A stretch of 12,717 nt of DNA from Deltaproteobacteria bacterium (GTDB taxonomy: Bacteria; Desulfobacterota_B; Binatia; UBA9968): positions 1 through 12,717 of the forward strand of contig VBKY01000181.1 of assembly GCA_005879255.1 (NCBI GenBank). The letters run 5' to 3'. The number at the start of each line of letters is the position of its first letter. Position 1 is the stretch's first letter. A model generated the notes under the pieces. That model was not told the DNA's origin. It was given only the letters and a program-made list of their open reading frames with translations, and did not search any database. Of the stretch, positions 1 through 6,633 are shown piece after piece. The translations under genes were made by a program, and so were the position numbers.

Positions 1-76
1 TAACTCGACGATGGAACGGACATTGTTCAGCGGGATTGCTCCCGCCATACACGGCCCGTCATCGTAAACGTTGGGC
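1..76 (+). other. Integron attC-like recombination site, cut by left edge
   Basis: The segment folds like an attC site. The right end carries GTTGGGC at 70-76, a perfect match to the R' core consensus GTTRRRY. The first four bases (TAAC) fit the end of an R'' core (RYYYAAC) whose start is outside the window. Inside, ACGATG (8-13) pairs with CATCGT (60-65) and ACGG (16-19) pairs with CCGT (56-59), leaving two unpaired bases (14-15) on the left arm only. Such extrahelical bases on the L'' arm are a hallmark of attC sites. The apex holds a further perfect hairpin, GCGGGA (30-35) with TCCCGC (40-45). The site would close the preceding cassette and start the next one at 71. Confidence is limited because R'' is truncated. 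Confidence 0.55.
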
Positions 77-109
77 GGACTGGAGCATTCCAGTGAGGCA
101 TCACGCCGC

Positions 110-839
110 ATGCTTAAGGAACTGACACGGCAGGACTGGCTGTCCATATTGAACATTCCCCAGCGCAGGATTCCCCTAACCCTGCTCGTCAGAGGAACTC
201 GCAACTTCAGACATTGGTATCAGCTCGCTCAAGAACATTTCACGAACATACTGGAAGTCGGAACACCCAATGGTGTTCTAGACGATCTCTTCATTGCTGA
301 GTTGGGACCTTATCCTGTCGCTTATGCGTCGGTGTACGGAGCACCTATGGCGACGGCTGGTTATCCAAGTAGGTAATTGTGGTGCCCTGGCTGATGAAAT
401 GGTTGCCGGAGACTTATTCTCTGCGTCAGAGGCTTACTGTGGTGAAGGCGCCTCTCAGTACTACACGCCAGGAGAAACAAAGGTTTCGGCAACACTCGAC
501 GTTCGAGAATGGATATCGAGCGAAGCTTTGAAAAGTGTGAAGCTCCATAAGGGATGCATTTACACAACATCTGCGCTCTTCGCCGAAGGTGCGGATGACA
601 TCGAGAATTGGTATCGGTCTGGCTGCGCCGCAGTAGACTTGGAAACAGCGGCCACCTTTGCCGTGGCCAAGTACTTCGGCATGGACCGAGGTTCTATCGC
701 TTACGCTTTCGACAACCCAAGACAGAAGGAACATATTTTGTTGAATGACGCCGAAAAGGCTGAGCGTCGGAGCAACGGTAACCGGTTGATGATGGAGCTT
801 GCTCTCGATGTCATCCAAACATACGCTTCAAGAAAATGA
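110..839 (+). pseudogene. Nucleoside phosphorylase-like gene, frameshifted (cassette gene)
   Basis: The product resembles the PNP/uridine phosphorylase superfamily, which cleaves nucleosides with phosphate. The N-terminal half reads from ATG 110 (MLKELTRQDW...) to about 352 and includes the segment SPNG/TPNGVLDD and YASVYGAPMA. The C-terminal half continues in another frame from about 351 (RLVIQVGNCGALADEM...) through SAYCGEGASQYY-like and DLETAATFAVAKYFGM segments to the stop at 837-839. Family members usually have about a dozen residues between the APMA-like and VIQ-G-CGAL-like segments. Here those are missing and the frame changes at the same spot, so a short out-of-frame deletion is the simplest explanation. 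Read as one frame, translation ends at TAA 374-376. An earlier TTG at 71 is in frame but lies inside the attC core, so ATG 110 is preferred. It may be a real pseudogene or an assembly error. The gene sits between two attC sites as a cassette should. Confidence 0.72.
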
Positions 840-857
840 ATTGTTGAGCACAGAGCC

Positions 858-920
858 GCCCAACACGCGGTTGGAGCGCACCGCTGAAGAACGCGACCGC
901 TCAACCGCTACCCGTTATGC
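858..920 (+). other. Integron attC recombination site
   Basis: This is a well-formed attC site. R'' is GCCCAAC (858-864, perfect RYYYAAC) and R' is GTTATGC (914-920, six of seven against GTTRRRY). The L'' arm GCGGTTGGAGCG (867-878) pairs with the L' arm CGCTCAACCGC (898-908) along its whole length except for one extra G on the L'' side. This is the extrahelical base that gives attC sites their strand and orientation preference. The loop is 879-897. R'' and R' pair at five of seven positions, and the spacers are 2 and 5 bases. The site begins 18 bases after the stop of the phosphorylase-like gene, and the next gene starts 25 bases after it. That is the usual cassette spacing and orientation. 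Confidence 0.8.
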
Positions 921-944
921 GTCACTCGTGGTAGGGGACAAACC

Positions 945-1856
945 GTGGAGAAATCGCTGGTGGGCAAAGTCGCATTAGTCGCCGGAGCGACCCGAGGAGC
1001 GGGACGAGGGATAGCTGTGCAATTAGGCGCGGCTGGAGCGACCGTCTACGTCACCGGGCGAACGACCCGCTCCGAGCGATCGGAGATGAACCGGCCGGAG
1101 ACGATCGAAGAGACCGCGGCTCTCGTGAACGAGGCCGGCGGCCGCGGGACCGCGGTCCCAGTGGACCATCTCGTGCCTGGCGAGGTGTCCGCCCTGGTGA
1201 CTCGCATCAAGGACGAACATGGCTGCCTGCACGTTCTGGTGAACAACATCTGGGGAGCGACCAAGATGGAGTGGAACAAATCAGTCTGGGAATCCTCTTT
1301 GGATTATGGCCTGCGTACCCTGCGCCTGGCCGTGGACACCCACGCCATCACCAGCCATTTCGCGATACCGCTGCTTATCAAGACGTCCGGCGGCCTGGTC
1401 GTCGAGGTGACTGACGGAACGGATGAGTACAACGCGGCCAACTACCGGGTCTCCTTCTTCTACGACCTGGCCAAGGCGTCAGTGAATCGAATGGCGTTCG
1501 CGCTAGCGCACGAGGTGCGGCCCTACAGCGCGACAGCTGTGTCACTCACTCCGGGTTGGCTGCGATCAGAGGCCATGCTCGAGGCTTATGGCGTTACCGA
1601 AGACAACTGGCGTGATGCGACAGCGCGCTCGCCCCATTTCGCTATTTCCGAGAGTCCAGCGTTCGTCGGCCGGGCCGTAGCGGCGCTCGCGCAAGACCCC
1701 GACGTGTCGCGCTGGAACGGAAAGTCGCTGTCCAGCGGACAGCTGGCGAAGATCTACAACTTCACCGATCTCGACGGCAGCCAGCCCGATGCCTGGAGGT
1801 ACGTCACTGAAGTTCAGGACGCAGGCAAACCCGCCGACGTAACCGGCTATCGCTGA
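945..1856 (+). CDS. Short-chain dehydrogenase/reductase, DHRS1-like (cassette gene)
   Basis: The product is a 303-residue NAD(P)-dependent SDR oxidoreductase with unknown substrate. The Rossmann nucleotide-binding motif GATRGAGRG lies at residues 14-22, the NNIWG segment (variant of NNAG) at 100-104, and the catalytic YxxxK as Y173/K177 in FYDLAKAS. The usual catalytic serine about 13 residues before the tyrosine is not evident: the strand reads VEVTDGTD (153-160), with Thr/Asp where Ser normally sits. This pattern and the long C-terminal part (TPGWLRSEAM, then WRDA and VGRAVAAL) recall the DHRS1-like family, which is longer than classical 250-residue SDRs. The start is GTG at 945 with AGGGGA (932-937) as ribosome binding site. 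GC content and codon use look higher than in the genes to the right, which fits independent acquisition as a cassette. Confidence 0.85.
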   Translation: MEKSLVGKVALVAGATRGAGRGIAVQLGAAGATVYVTGRTTRSERSEMNRPETIEETAALVNEAGGRGTAVPVDHLVPGEVSALVTRIKDEHGCLHVLVNNIWGATKMEWNKSVWESSLDYGLRTLRLAVDTHAITSHFAIPLLIKTSGGLVVEVTDGTDEYNAANYRVSFFYDLAKASVNRMAFALAHEVRPYSATAVSLTPGWLRSEAMLEAYGVTEDNWRDATARSPHFAISESPAFVGRAVAALAQDPDVSRWNGKSLSSGQLAKIYNFTDLDGSQPDAWRYVTEVQDAGKPADVTGYR

Positions 1857-1911
1857 TACCTGTGGCAGACCAATCGTGCGGCACTGCGGATCGCCCGACC
1901 ATCATGGGACG

Positions 1912-1993
1912 TGACAACTAGTTCAAACAATTGAGCGGACGGGCCAACAAGCGTCCGATCTACCTCTGGTTGAACGGTTTGAAGGGGTTGAGC
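1912..1993 (+). other. Degenerate attC-like site at end of SDR cassette
   Basis: GTTGAGC (1987-1993) matches the R' consensus GTTRRRY perfectly. TTCAAAC (1922-1928) pairs perfectly with GTTTGAA (1977-1983), at 3 bases from the cores on both sides. An inner hairpin CGGACG/CGTCCG lies at about 1936-1959. The expected R'' position (1912-1918, TGACAAC) keeps only the YAAC end of RYYYAAC, so the left core is poor. A second R'-like heptamer, GTTAGGT, follows at 1995-2001. Position just after the SDR gene and in the same orientation as the other two sites supports an attC reading, but it could be coincidental. Confidence 0.4.
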
Positions 1994-2007
1994 CGTTAGG
2001 TTGTGCT

Positions 2008-3171
2008 TCATTTTGGAAAGTTGAACTCCTCCTCGGTCGCATTATCGACACCATAACGGACCAACTCGTTTACATCGAATCTCGCTTCATCGTGCTCCAC
2101 GTCGGCAAAGCGGGCTTTGGTCGCCGGATGCTTGGGCACGAAAAGCTGGCAGCAGTCCTGATCGGGAATCGCAGAAATTTCGAATGTGCCGATGCGGCGT
2201 GCTTGATCGATGATTTCCTGCTTGTCCATGCCGACCAGCGGGCGCAGGATCGGCAGTCGCGCCGCCTGCTGAACCACCACCATATTATCGAGGGTCTGTG
2301 AAGCCACCTGGCCGAGGCTTTCCCCAGTCACCAAAGCTTTGGCTTTTTCTTTTCGGGCGATCGCCTCAGCGATGCGCAGCATCATGCGCCGGTAAAGAAC
2401 GACGCGCAGCGGCCGCGCAACCGATGCGACGATCTGGCGTTGGATCTCGCCGAACGGCACGAGATAGAGACGAGAAAGAAATTGATGGCGAGTCAAAGTC
2501 GTTATCAGCTGCCGTACTTTTTCCTGGGACGTGTTGTCCTGATAAGGCGCGCTGTGAAAGTGAACGAAAATCACCCGGCAGCCACGCTGCATCATTCGAT
2601 AAGCCGCTACTGGTGAGTCGATGCCACCGGAGATCAAAGCGATCAATCTCCCGCTGGCGCCGACCGGCAAGCCGCCAGCGCCGGCGATTTTATTGAAGCC
2701 AAAGAAAGCGTCGCGCGGCAGGATCTCCACCGTCACGGTAAATTCCGCGTTCATCAGGTCCACGCGCGCGCCGGACTTTTCTTTCACCGCGGCGCCAAGC
2801 TGGCGGTTGATCTCGGGAGAAGTGAGTGGAAAAGTTTTGTCGCCCCGTTGGGTCTCGATACGAAAGGATTCGAACTGCGTGCCATTGAGCGATTCCAGTA
2901 TGCGGTTCCGGAGAGCACCGATATCTCTGGCGGTGCGCTCGACGAGTGAAAAATTCGCAACGCCAAACACCGTGCGGATGCGCTGAATCGTGATTTCCGC
3001 ATCGATGTCTTTTTTGAAGGTTAGCAACAAGCGAGCGGATAAACTGCGAACCTCCTTTGGGCCGAGGTCCTTGACTGCGGCGAGCAGATTGCGCTTGAGC
3101 AACTCGGTGAAATATTGACGATTGCCTTTCTTGAGCGCGATTTCGTGGTAACGGATCAGCACGGAATCCAT
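2008..3171 (-). CDS. thiI: tRNA 4-thiouridine synthase / sulfurtransferase ThiI (no rhodanese domain)
   Basis: ThiI adenylates U8 of tRNA and exchanges the oxygen for sulfur to give s4U; in some bacteria it also feeds sulfur to thiazole synthesis. It acts in the cytoplasm with a cysteine desulfurase. The 387-residue product has the N-terminal ferredoxin-like and THUMP region (about 1-165), then the PP-loop pyrophosphatase domain with SGGIDSP at 181-187. The VTGESLGQVASQT segment is at about 281-293, and the catalytic-loop cysteines are C340/C341 in DQDCCQLFVPKHP, where the E. coli enzyme has Cys344. It stops without the C-terminal rhodanese domain found in E. coli, as in many Gram-positive and archaeal ThiI proteins, so another protein must present the persulfide. 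The start ATG has only a weak ribosome binding site. Its 3' end lies next to the putative cassette array. Confidence 0.95.
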   Translation of the reverse strand: MDSVLIRYHEIALKKGNRQYFTELLKRNLLAAVKDLGPKEVRSLSARLLLTFKKDIDAEITIQRIRTVFGVANFSLVERTARDIGALRNRILESLNGTQFESFRIETQRGDKTFPLTSPEINRQLGAAVKEKSGARVDLMNAEFTVTVEILPRDAFFGFNKIAGAGGLPVGASGRLIALISGGIDSPVAAYRMMQRGCRVIFVHFHSAPYQDNTSQEKVRQLITTLTRHQFLSRLYLVPFGEIQRQIVASVARPLRVVLYRRMMLRIAEAIARKEKAKALVTGESLGQVASQTLDNMVVVQQAARLPILRPLVGMDKQEIIDQARRIGTFEISAIPDQDCCQLFVPKHPATKARFADVEHDEARFDVNELVRYGVDNATEEEFNFPK

Positions 3172-3226
3172 CGCTTACAGATAGCAAAAATGTCACGCTT
3201 TTGCATGCCGTTGGGGCTGTGGTAGT

Positions 3227-3240
3227 ATCCTCGATAGGAT
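3227..3240. promoter_or_regulatory. Small palindrome upstream of the cupin gene
   Basis: ATCCT (3227-3231) and AGGAT (3236-3240) are perfect inverted arms around CGAT, 21 bases before the cupin start and between two divergently transcribed genes (thiI and cupin). A TAGTAT hexamer overlapping its left arm could be a -10 element. It may be an operator or leader hairpin, but it is short and chance is possible. Confidence 0.25.
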
Positions 3241-3261
3241 TGCAGATGGGAGTGAGTTGCT

Positions 3262-3588
3262 ATGAGTAACTTCAAGACACTTGCGGATGCGAGGCAGTTT
3301 TCAGCGGAGAAGATGAAGAAAAATGGCGTGTTCGAAACCGATAGATTTTTCTGCGACACTTACTGCTTCGAGCCGGGACAAGAGCAGAGCCCGCACACGC
3401 ATGGCGGTCAGGACAAGGTTTATTACGTGATCGAGGGGCGGGGCGTGTTCAAGGTCGGCGATGAAGAACGGGAACTCGGTCCGGGCGAAATCGCGCTCGC
3501 ACCCGCCGGACAGAATCACGGCGTATTCAATCGCAGCCAGCAACGACTCGTGACCCTGGTATTCGTCACTCCCAAGCCGCAGCATTAG
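3262..3588 (+). CDS. Single-domain cupin protein
   Basis: The 108-residue product is a one-domain cupin beta barrel that probably binds a divalent metal. Cupin motif 1 is seen as G39...H45-x-H47-GGQ-D51, with Asp in place of the usual Glu. Motif 2 is exact: G75-x5-P81-x-G83-x2-H86-x3-N90. Residues H45, H47 and H86, with D51 as a weak fourth ligand, would form the metal site. Substrate is unknown; such small cupins include isomerases, dioxygenases and sugar-binding proteins. GGAGTGA upstream of ATG 3262 serves as ribosome binding site. The stop lies 5 bases before the next gene, so the two are surely cotranscribed. Confidence 0.88.
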   Translation: MSNFKTLADARQFSAEKMKKNGVFETDRFFCDTYCFEPGQEQSPHTHGGQDKVYYVIEGRGVFKVGDEERELGPGEIALAPAGQNHGVFNRSQQRLVTLVFVTPKPQH

Positions 3589-3593
3589 ATTTT

Positions 3594-4016
3594 ATGACTG
3601 CCGATGAACAAGACGTCGCGAATGCTAATCTGGCCTTTTATCGGGCGTTTGAAAGCCTTGATTTCAAACGCATGGAGTCGCTTTGGGTCAAAGACGGCGA
3701 AATTCAGTGCGGCCATCCGGGCTGGCGCATCTTGCGCGGGTGGAAACCGGTTATGGAGAGCTGGCGGCGCATCTTCGAGAATACGCCGTCGATCCACTTC
3801 ACCTTGACCGATGTCAAGATTGAAATTCATGGCGAGTTCGCCTGGGTGACGCTATACGAAAACCTCAATAGCACGGTCGAAGGGCAGAAGGTCTCGGCGA
3901 GCATCCTTACGACCAATATTTTCCAGAAAAGCACCGATGGTTGGCGCATGATTCATCACCACGGTTCCACCGTGGCGCAGGCGCCGCCCGACGACGAGAC
4001 CCCCACGGTTCACTAG
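3594..4016 (+). CDS. SnoaL/NTF2-like protein (DUF4440/SnoaL_3 type)
   Basis: The 140-residue product has the pattern of the SnoaL/NTF2-like fold. An N-terminal helix pair (ADEQDVANANLAFYRAFESLDFKRM) is followed by LWVKDGEIQCGHPGW, a G-x-x-x-V-x-x-SW segment, and a long sheet ending in DGWRMIHHHGS. This matches stand-alone SnoaL_3/DUF4440 proteins that bind small ligands or act as isomerases or hydrolases; no specific reaction can be assigned. It starts 5 bases after the cupin stop, and the next SDR gene begins 17 bases after its stop, so cupin, SnoaL and SDR probably form one operon. This would suit a small-molecule modification pathway. Confidence 0.82.
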   Translation: MTADEQDVANANLAFYRAFESLDFKRMESLWVKDGEIQCGHPGWRILRGWKPVMESWRRIFENTPSIHFTLTDVKIEIHGEFAWVTLYENLNSTVEGQKVSASILTTNIFQKSTDGWRMIHHHGSTVAQAPPDDETPTVH

Positions 4017-4033
4017 ACAATTCACACAGAGCA

Positions 4034-4753
4034 GTGACCAGTCTCAACGGAAAAGTTGCCCTCGTTACCGGAGCCGGCAGAGGCATCGGTAAGGCAATCG
4101 CCATGTCACTCGCCAAATCCGGTTGCCGGGTAATTTTGGCGGCGCGCACGCGCGAACAACTCGACGTGGTCCGCGAAACAATCCACACAAATGGCGGCGC
4201 GGCGGTCGCAATCCCGACGGATTTAACACGGGATGACGAAATCGAGCGCCTTGTGGAGGAGAGCTCTAAGGAGTGGGGGAGCGTCGATATTCTTATCAAC
4301 AACGCAGGCTGGGGCAAGCGCGCGGCGGTGATCCGCGCAAATGTCGAGGACTGGGATCAAACGTTGCGCCTCAATTTGCGCGCGCCGATGATCTTGGCGC
4401 AAAAACTCCTGCCGGCGATGATCGCCAAGGGCGAAGGGGCGGTGATCAATATCGGTTCGGTTTCCGGCAAGACCGGAGAAGCCAACGGCGCAGCCTACTC
4501 CGCGTCAAAGTTCGGCCTGATCGGTTTCACGCAGTCCCTCTACGATGAAGTGCGGGAGCACGGCATCATAGTTTCAGTGATTTTGCCCGGCTTCGTCGAC
4601 ACGCCGTTGATTCCGCCAAACCGGCAGTTAGACCGGAGCAAAATGATTCAAGCCGACGATGTCGCGCAAGCGGTGCATTATGTTCTGAGTTCGCCCAGCA
4701 CGAGTTGTCCCGTAGAAATCACGGTGCGGCCGCAACGATCGCCGTATCGGTAA
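4034..4753 (+). CDS. Short-chain dehydrogenase/reductase, FabG-like
   Basis: The product is a classical 239-residue SDR using NAD(P). TGAGRGIG lies at residues 12-19, the structural NNAG at 89-92, and N114, S142, Y155 and K159 form the catalytic set (GSVSG, then YSASK). The start is taken as GTG 4034, because the SDR homology begins there (TSLNGKVALVTG) and the upstream in-frame ATG at 3941 would overlap the SnoaL gene by 76 bases. The PGFVDTPL motif and conventional length fit 3-oxoacyl-ACP reductase-like or 3-ketoacid/polyol dehydrogenases; the true substrate cannot be read. It is the third gene of a tight rightward group with the cupin and SnoaL genes. Confidence 0.92.
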   Translation: MTSLNGKVALVTGAGRGIGKAIAMSLAKSGCRVILAARTREQLDVVRETIHTNGGAAVAIPTDLTRDDEIERLVEESSKEWGSVDILINNAGWGKRAAVIRANVEDWDQTLRLNLRAPMILAQKLLPAMIAKGEGAVINIGSVSGKTGEANGAAYSASKFGLIGFTQSLYDEVREHGIIVSVILPGFVDTPLIPPNRQLDRSKMIQADDVAQAVHYVLSSPSTSCPVEITVRPQRSPYR

Positions 4754-4798
4754 GCCAGACTGCCAATGTTAGGCAAGCCGTCGTGTTTCTTGCGGTTT

Positions 4799-4860
4799 TG
4801 TAGGGGCAGACCCCCGTGTCTGCCCTTTCGGACGGGCAACCACAGGGGGTTGCCCCTACA
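4799..4860. repeat. Intergenic palindromic repeat between convergent genes
   Basis: The outer ends TGTAGGGGC (4799-4807) and GCCCCTACA (4852-4860) are perfect inverted repeats. Each half also folds on itself: GGGCAGAC with GTCTGCCC on the left and GGGCAACC with GGTTGCCC on the right, so the whole can form a double hairpin or cruciform. Intergenic repeats of this style (GTAGGGGCAGACC...) recur in many unrelated bacterial genomes and behave like REP/MITE elements. Lying between the 3' ends of the SDR and HAD genes, it may also act as a terminator. Confidence 0.7.
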
Positions 4861-4891
4861 GCGCCGGAGGCTACGAGCACAAATCTAATAT

Positions 4892-5578
4892 TTAGATGTT
4901 GCTTTCGCAGAGTTGTTGCAGAAATGGCAGCGTGACTTCTTCGAGGCTCTTCACGACCACGTTTGCTTCGCCGAGCAACTCGGCTGGATGTGAATTGGTT
5001 ACCGCCAAGCATTTCATGCCAGCCGCGCGCGCGCCGTGGATACCTTCTTTCGAATCTTCTATCACAACGCAATTGGCCGCTTCGATCTGCGGGCTGGCGG
5101 CCGCATTGAGCTTCGCCAGAACCCTTAAAAAAATTTCCGGCTCGGGCTTGCCTTGCTCAACGTCTTCGGCACTGACGATCGCTTGAAAGTAATTTAACAA
5201 TCCCGCAGTTGTGAGAATTGTTGCTATCTCGTGGCGCAAAGCGCCGGAAGCGACCGCGAGAGGGACGCTTGGAGCCAGCTCGTATATCAAGGTTTTGACT
5301 CCTGGAAAAATGACTACGTGATTCCTTATCGCGTCCTGATAATACAGCGCCTTGCGATCGATCAATTCGGATAGCTTTTGGTCCGTCAAAGAGCGATTGT
5401 TGTCGTGAAATCCGGCGATGAATGCGCCGCGGTCATCGAAGCCCAGATAACGCGCGTAGTAGGCCTCTTCGGTGAGAGTGATTCCTTCCTCGCCGAGGAC
5501 CCGTTGGAACAACTTGAAATGGATTGGCTCATCGTCGACGATGATGCCATTGAAATCGAAAATCACCGCGTGAAGCAT
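4892..5578 (-). CDS. HAD-superfamily hydrolase (beta-PGM/phosphatase-like) with Asp-to-Asn change in motif I
   Basis: The 228-residue product is a HAD subfamily IA protein with the small helical cap seen in beta-phosphoglucomutase and phosphoglycolate-phosphatase-like enzymes. Motif I is DFNGIIVDDEP (D8-x-N10) and motif II Ser is S111 (VASGAL). Motif III Lys is K144 (QGKPEPEIF), and motif IV is E174-D175 (VIEDSKEG). Most phosphatases and mutases of this group have Asp at position +2 of motif I as the general acid/base. Asn there may slow or alter hydrolysis, though variants are known in HAD families. Substrate is unknown. It is read divergently from the Nudix gene (59-base gap) and converges on the SDR gene. 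Confidence 0.9.
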   Translation of the reverse strand: MLHAVIFDFNGIIVDDEPIHFKLFQRVLGEEGITLTEEAYYARYLGFDDRGAFIAGFHDNNRSLTDQKLSELIDRKALYYQDAIRNHVVIFPGVKTLIYELAPSVPLAVASGALRHEIATILTTAGLLNYFQAIVSAEDVEQGKPEPEIFLRVLAKLNAAASPQIEAANCVVIEDSKEGIHGARAAGMKCLAVTNSHPAELLGEANVVVKSLEEVTLPFLQQLCESNI

Positions 5579-5637
5579 GCTTCACGATTGCAGAAATATC
5601 CTTTTGTTTCAACCGAATATGGGATAAAAAGAAAACC

Positions 5638-6192
5638 ATGACATCAGACCATCATCGGCACCATCACGAAGCTCACGCGCATGGCCAAATCGAATATCGC
5701 TTCTGCCCGCGCTGTGGCGGCGGACTGGAACACCGATTGGTAAAGTCCCACGAACCCAAGCGGCTGGTTTGTCAAACTTGCTCCTTCATCTTCTATCAGG
5801 ACCCCAAAGTCGTGGCGGGTACTGTGTTCACGCTGAACGGAGGTATTGTTTTGCTTAAACGAGGCGTCGAGCCGGCGATGGGCAAGTGGGTATTCCCGGG
5901 TGGCTACGTCGATCGCGGCGAGAGCGTCCCGGATGCGGCTGTGCGCGAGACTAAAGAAGAGTCGCAACTCGATGTAAAACTTGGACCGCTGCTCAACATC
6001 TATTCCTATTCCCGCTCGCCGAACGTGATCGTGGTCTATACGGCCCAAGTGATCGGCGGCGAACTCGCCGCTGCCGATGAATCTATTGAAGCGCGCATTT
6101 TTCCGCCCAATGAAGTACCGTGGCACGATCTTGCGTTTGACAGCACCAAAGACGCGCTCAACGATTACATTAAACTTTATCTGAAATCATAA
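5638..6192 (+). CDS. Nudix hydrolase with N-terminal zinc ribbon
   Basis: The 184-residue product hydrolyses a nucleoside diphosphate linked to some group X. A His-rich tail (residues 5-15) precedes a zinc ribbon, CPRC (23-26) and CQTC (45-48), as in NudC-type NADH pyrophosphatases. The Nudix box is G89-x5-E95-x7-R103-E104-x2-E107-E108, with Gln110 where many have Gly. The protein is shorter than NudC (about 260 residues) and resembles the common zinc-ribbon plus Nudix ADP-ribose/NADH pyrophosphatase-like proteins. The His-rich start may bind metal. Transcription ends at a strong terminator shortly after the stop. Confidence 0.93.
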   Translation: MTSDHHRHHHEAHAHGQIEYRFCPRCGGGLEHRLVKSHEPKRLVCQTCSFIFYQDPKVVAGTVFTLNGGIVLLKRGVEPAMGKWVFPGGYVDRGESVPDAAVRETKEESQLDVKLGPLLNIYSYSRSPNVIVVYTAQVIGGELAAADESIEARIFPPNEVPWHDLAFDSTKDALNDYIKLYLKS

Positions 6193-6204
6193 GGTCGAAA
6201 AGCG

Positions 6205-6243
6205 AAAAGGCCCGCTGCCTCGAGCGAGACAGCGGGCCCTTTT
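6205..6243. terminator. Bidirectional intrinsic terminator
   Basis: GGCCCGCTG (6209-6217) pairs with CAGCGGGCC (6230-6238) around a 12-base loop. The hairpin is flanked by AAAA on the left (6205-6208) and TTTT on the right (6240-6243). This U-tract arrangement works on both strands, serving the convergent Nudix (+) and Rieske (-) genes. Confidence 0.88.
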
Positions 6244-6262
6244 GCATTTAGCATGTGCCCAG

Positions 6263-6571
6263 TTAGGGCAGCTCGACTAGAATCTCATCGTCTTCAACTT
6301 TGACTTCGTATTTTTCCGTCGGGAGATTGGGTACGAGCTCGTTCTCGCCGCTGGTAACATTATAGCGCCAGCCATGCCAGGGGCAGATCACCGTGGTGCC
6401 GTCCAGTTCGCCCTCGCCCAGCGGGCCGCCCCGATGGCCGCATACGTCGTTGATGGCGTAAAACTTGCCGTCGACATTGAATACCCCGACGGCTTTACCG
6501 TCGATCTCAACGCTTTTGCCGCAGCCGGCTTTGACGTCGCTGGTCTTACAAATCTTGACAAAATTGGCCAT
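6263..6571 (-). CDS. Rieske [2Fe-2S] ferredoxin
   Basis: The 102-residue product is a small soluble Rieske-type ferredoxin. The cluster ligands are plain: C44-G-H46 and C63-P-W-H66. These stand-alone proteins pass electrons to oxygenases or other redox enzymes, or resemble NirD and biphenyl-dioxygenase ferredoxins; no partner oxygenase is present here. There is no signal peptide or membrane segment. It begins 62 bases downstream of the ygfZ-like stop on the same strand, so the two may be cotranscribed. YgfZ-type proteins assist maturation of iron-sulfur proteins, which makes the pairing sensible. Confidence 0.95.
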   Translation of the reverse strand: MANFVKICKTSDVKAGCGKSVEIDGKAVGVFNVDGKFYAINDVCGHRGGPLGEGELDGTTVICPWHGWRYNVTSGENELVPNLPTEKYEVKVEDDEILVELP

Positions 6572-6633
6572 TCCCTATTTCCTTTCATTTACCCGCGAAA
6601 GTTCCGATTAATATACGGATTTGAAGAGGGGAT

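Noticed and set aside
294..839. Two overlapping independent genes at 71-376 and 294-839
   Set aside because: Both starts would be TTG, and the two pieces together make one phosphorylase-like protein with a gap at the frame change, so a broken gene is simpler.
2298..2696. Plus-strand reading frame inside thiI
   Set aside because: It is Arg- and Pro-rich shadow coding opposite a well-conserved ThiI domain, with no family resemblance.
4769..4775. GTTAGGC after the second SDR as an attC core
   Set aside because: No paired arms or R'' core at the right distance; a seven-base degenerate match is expected by chance.
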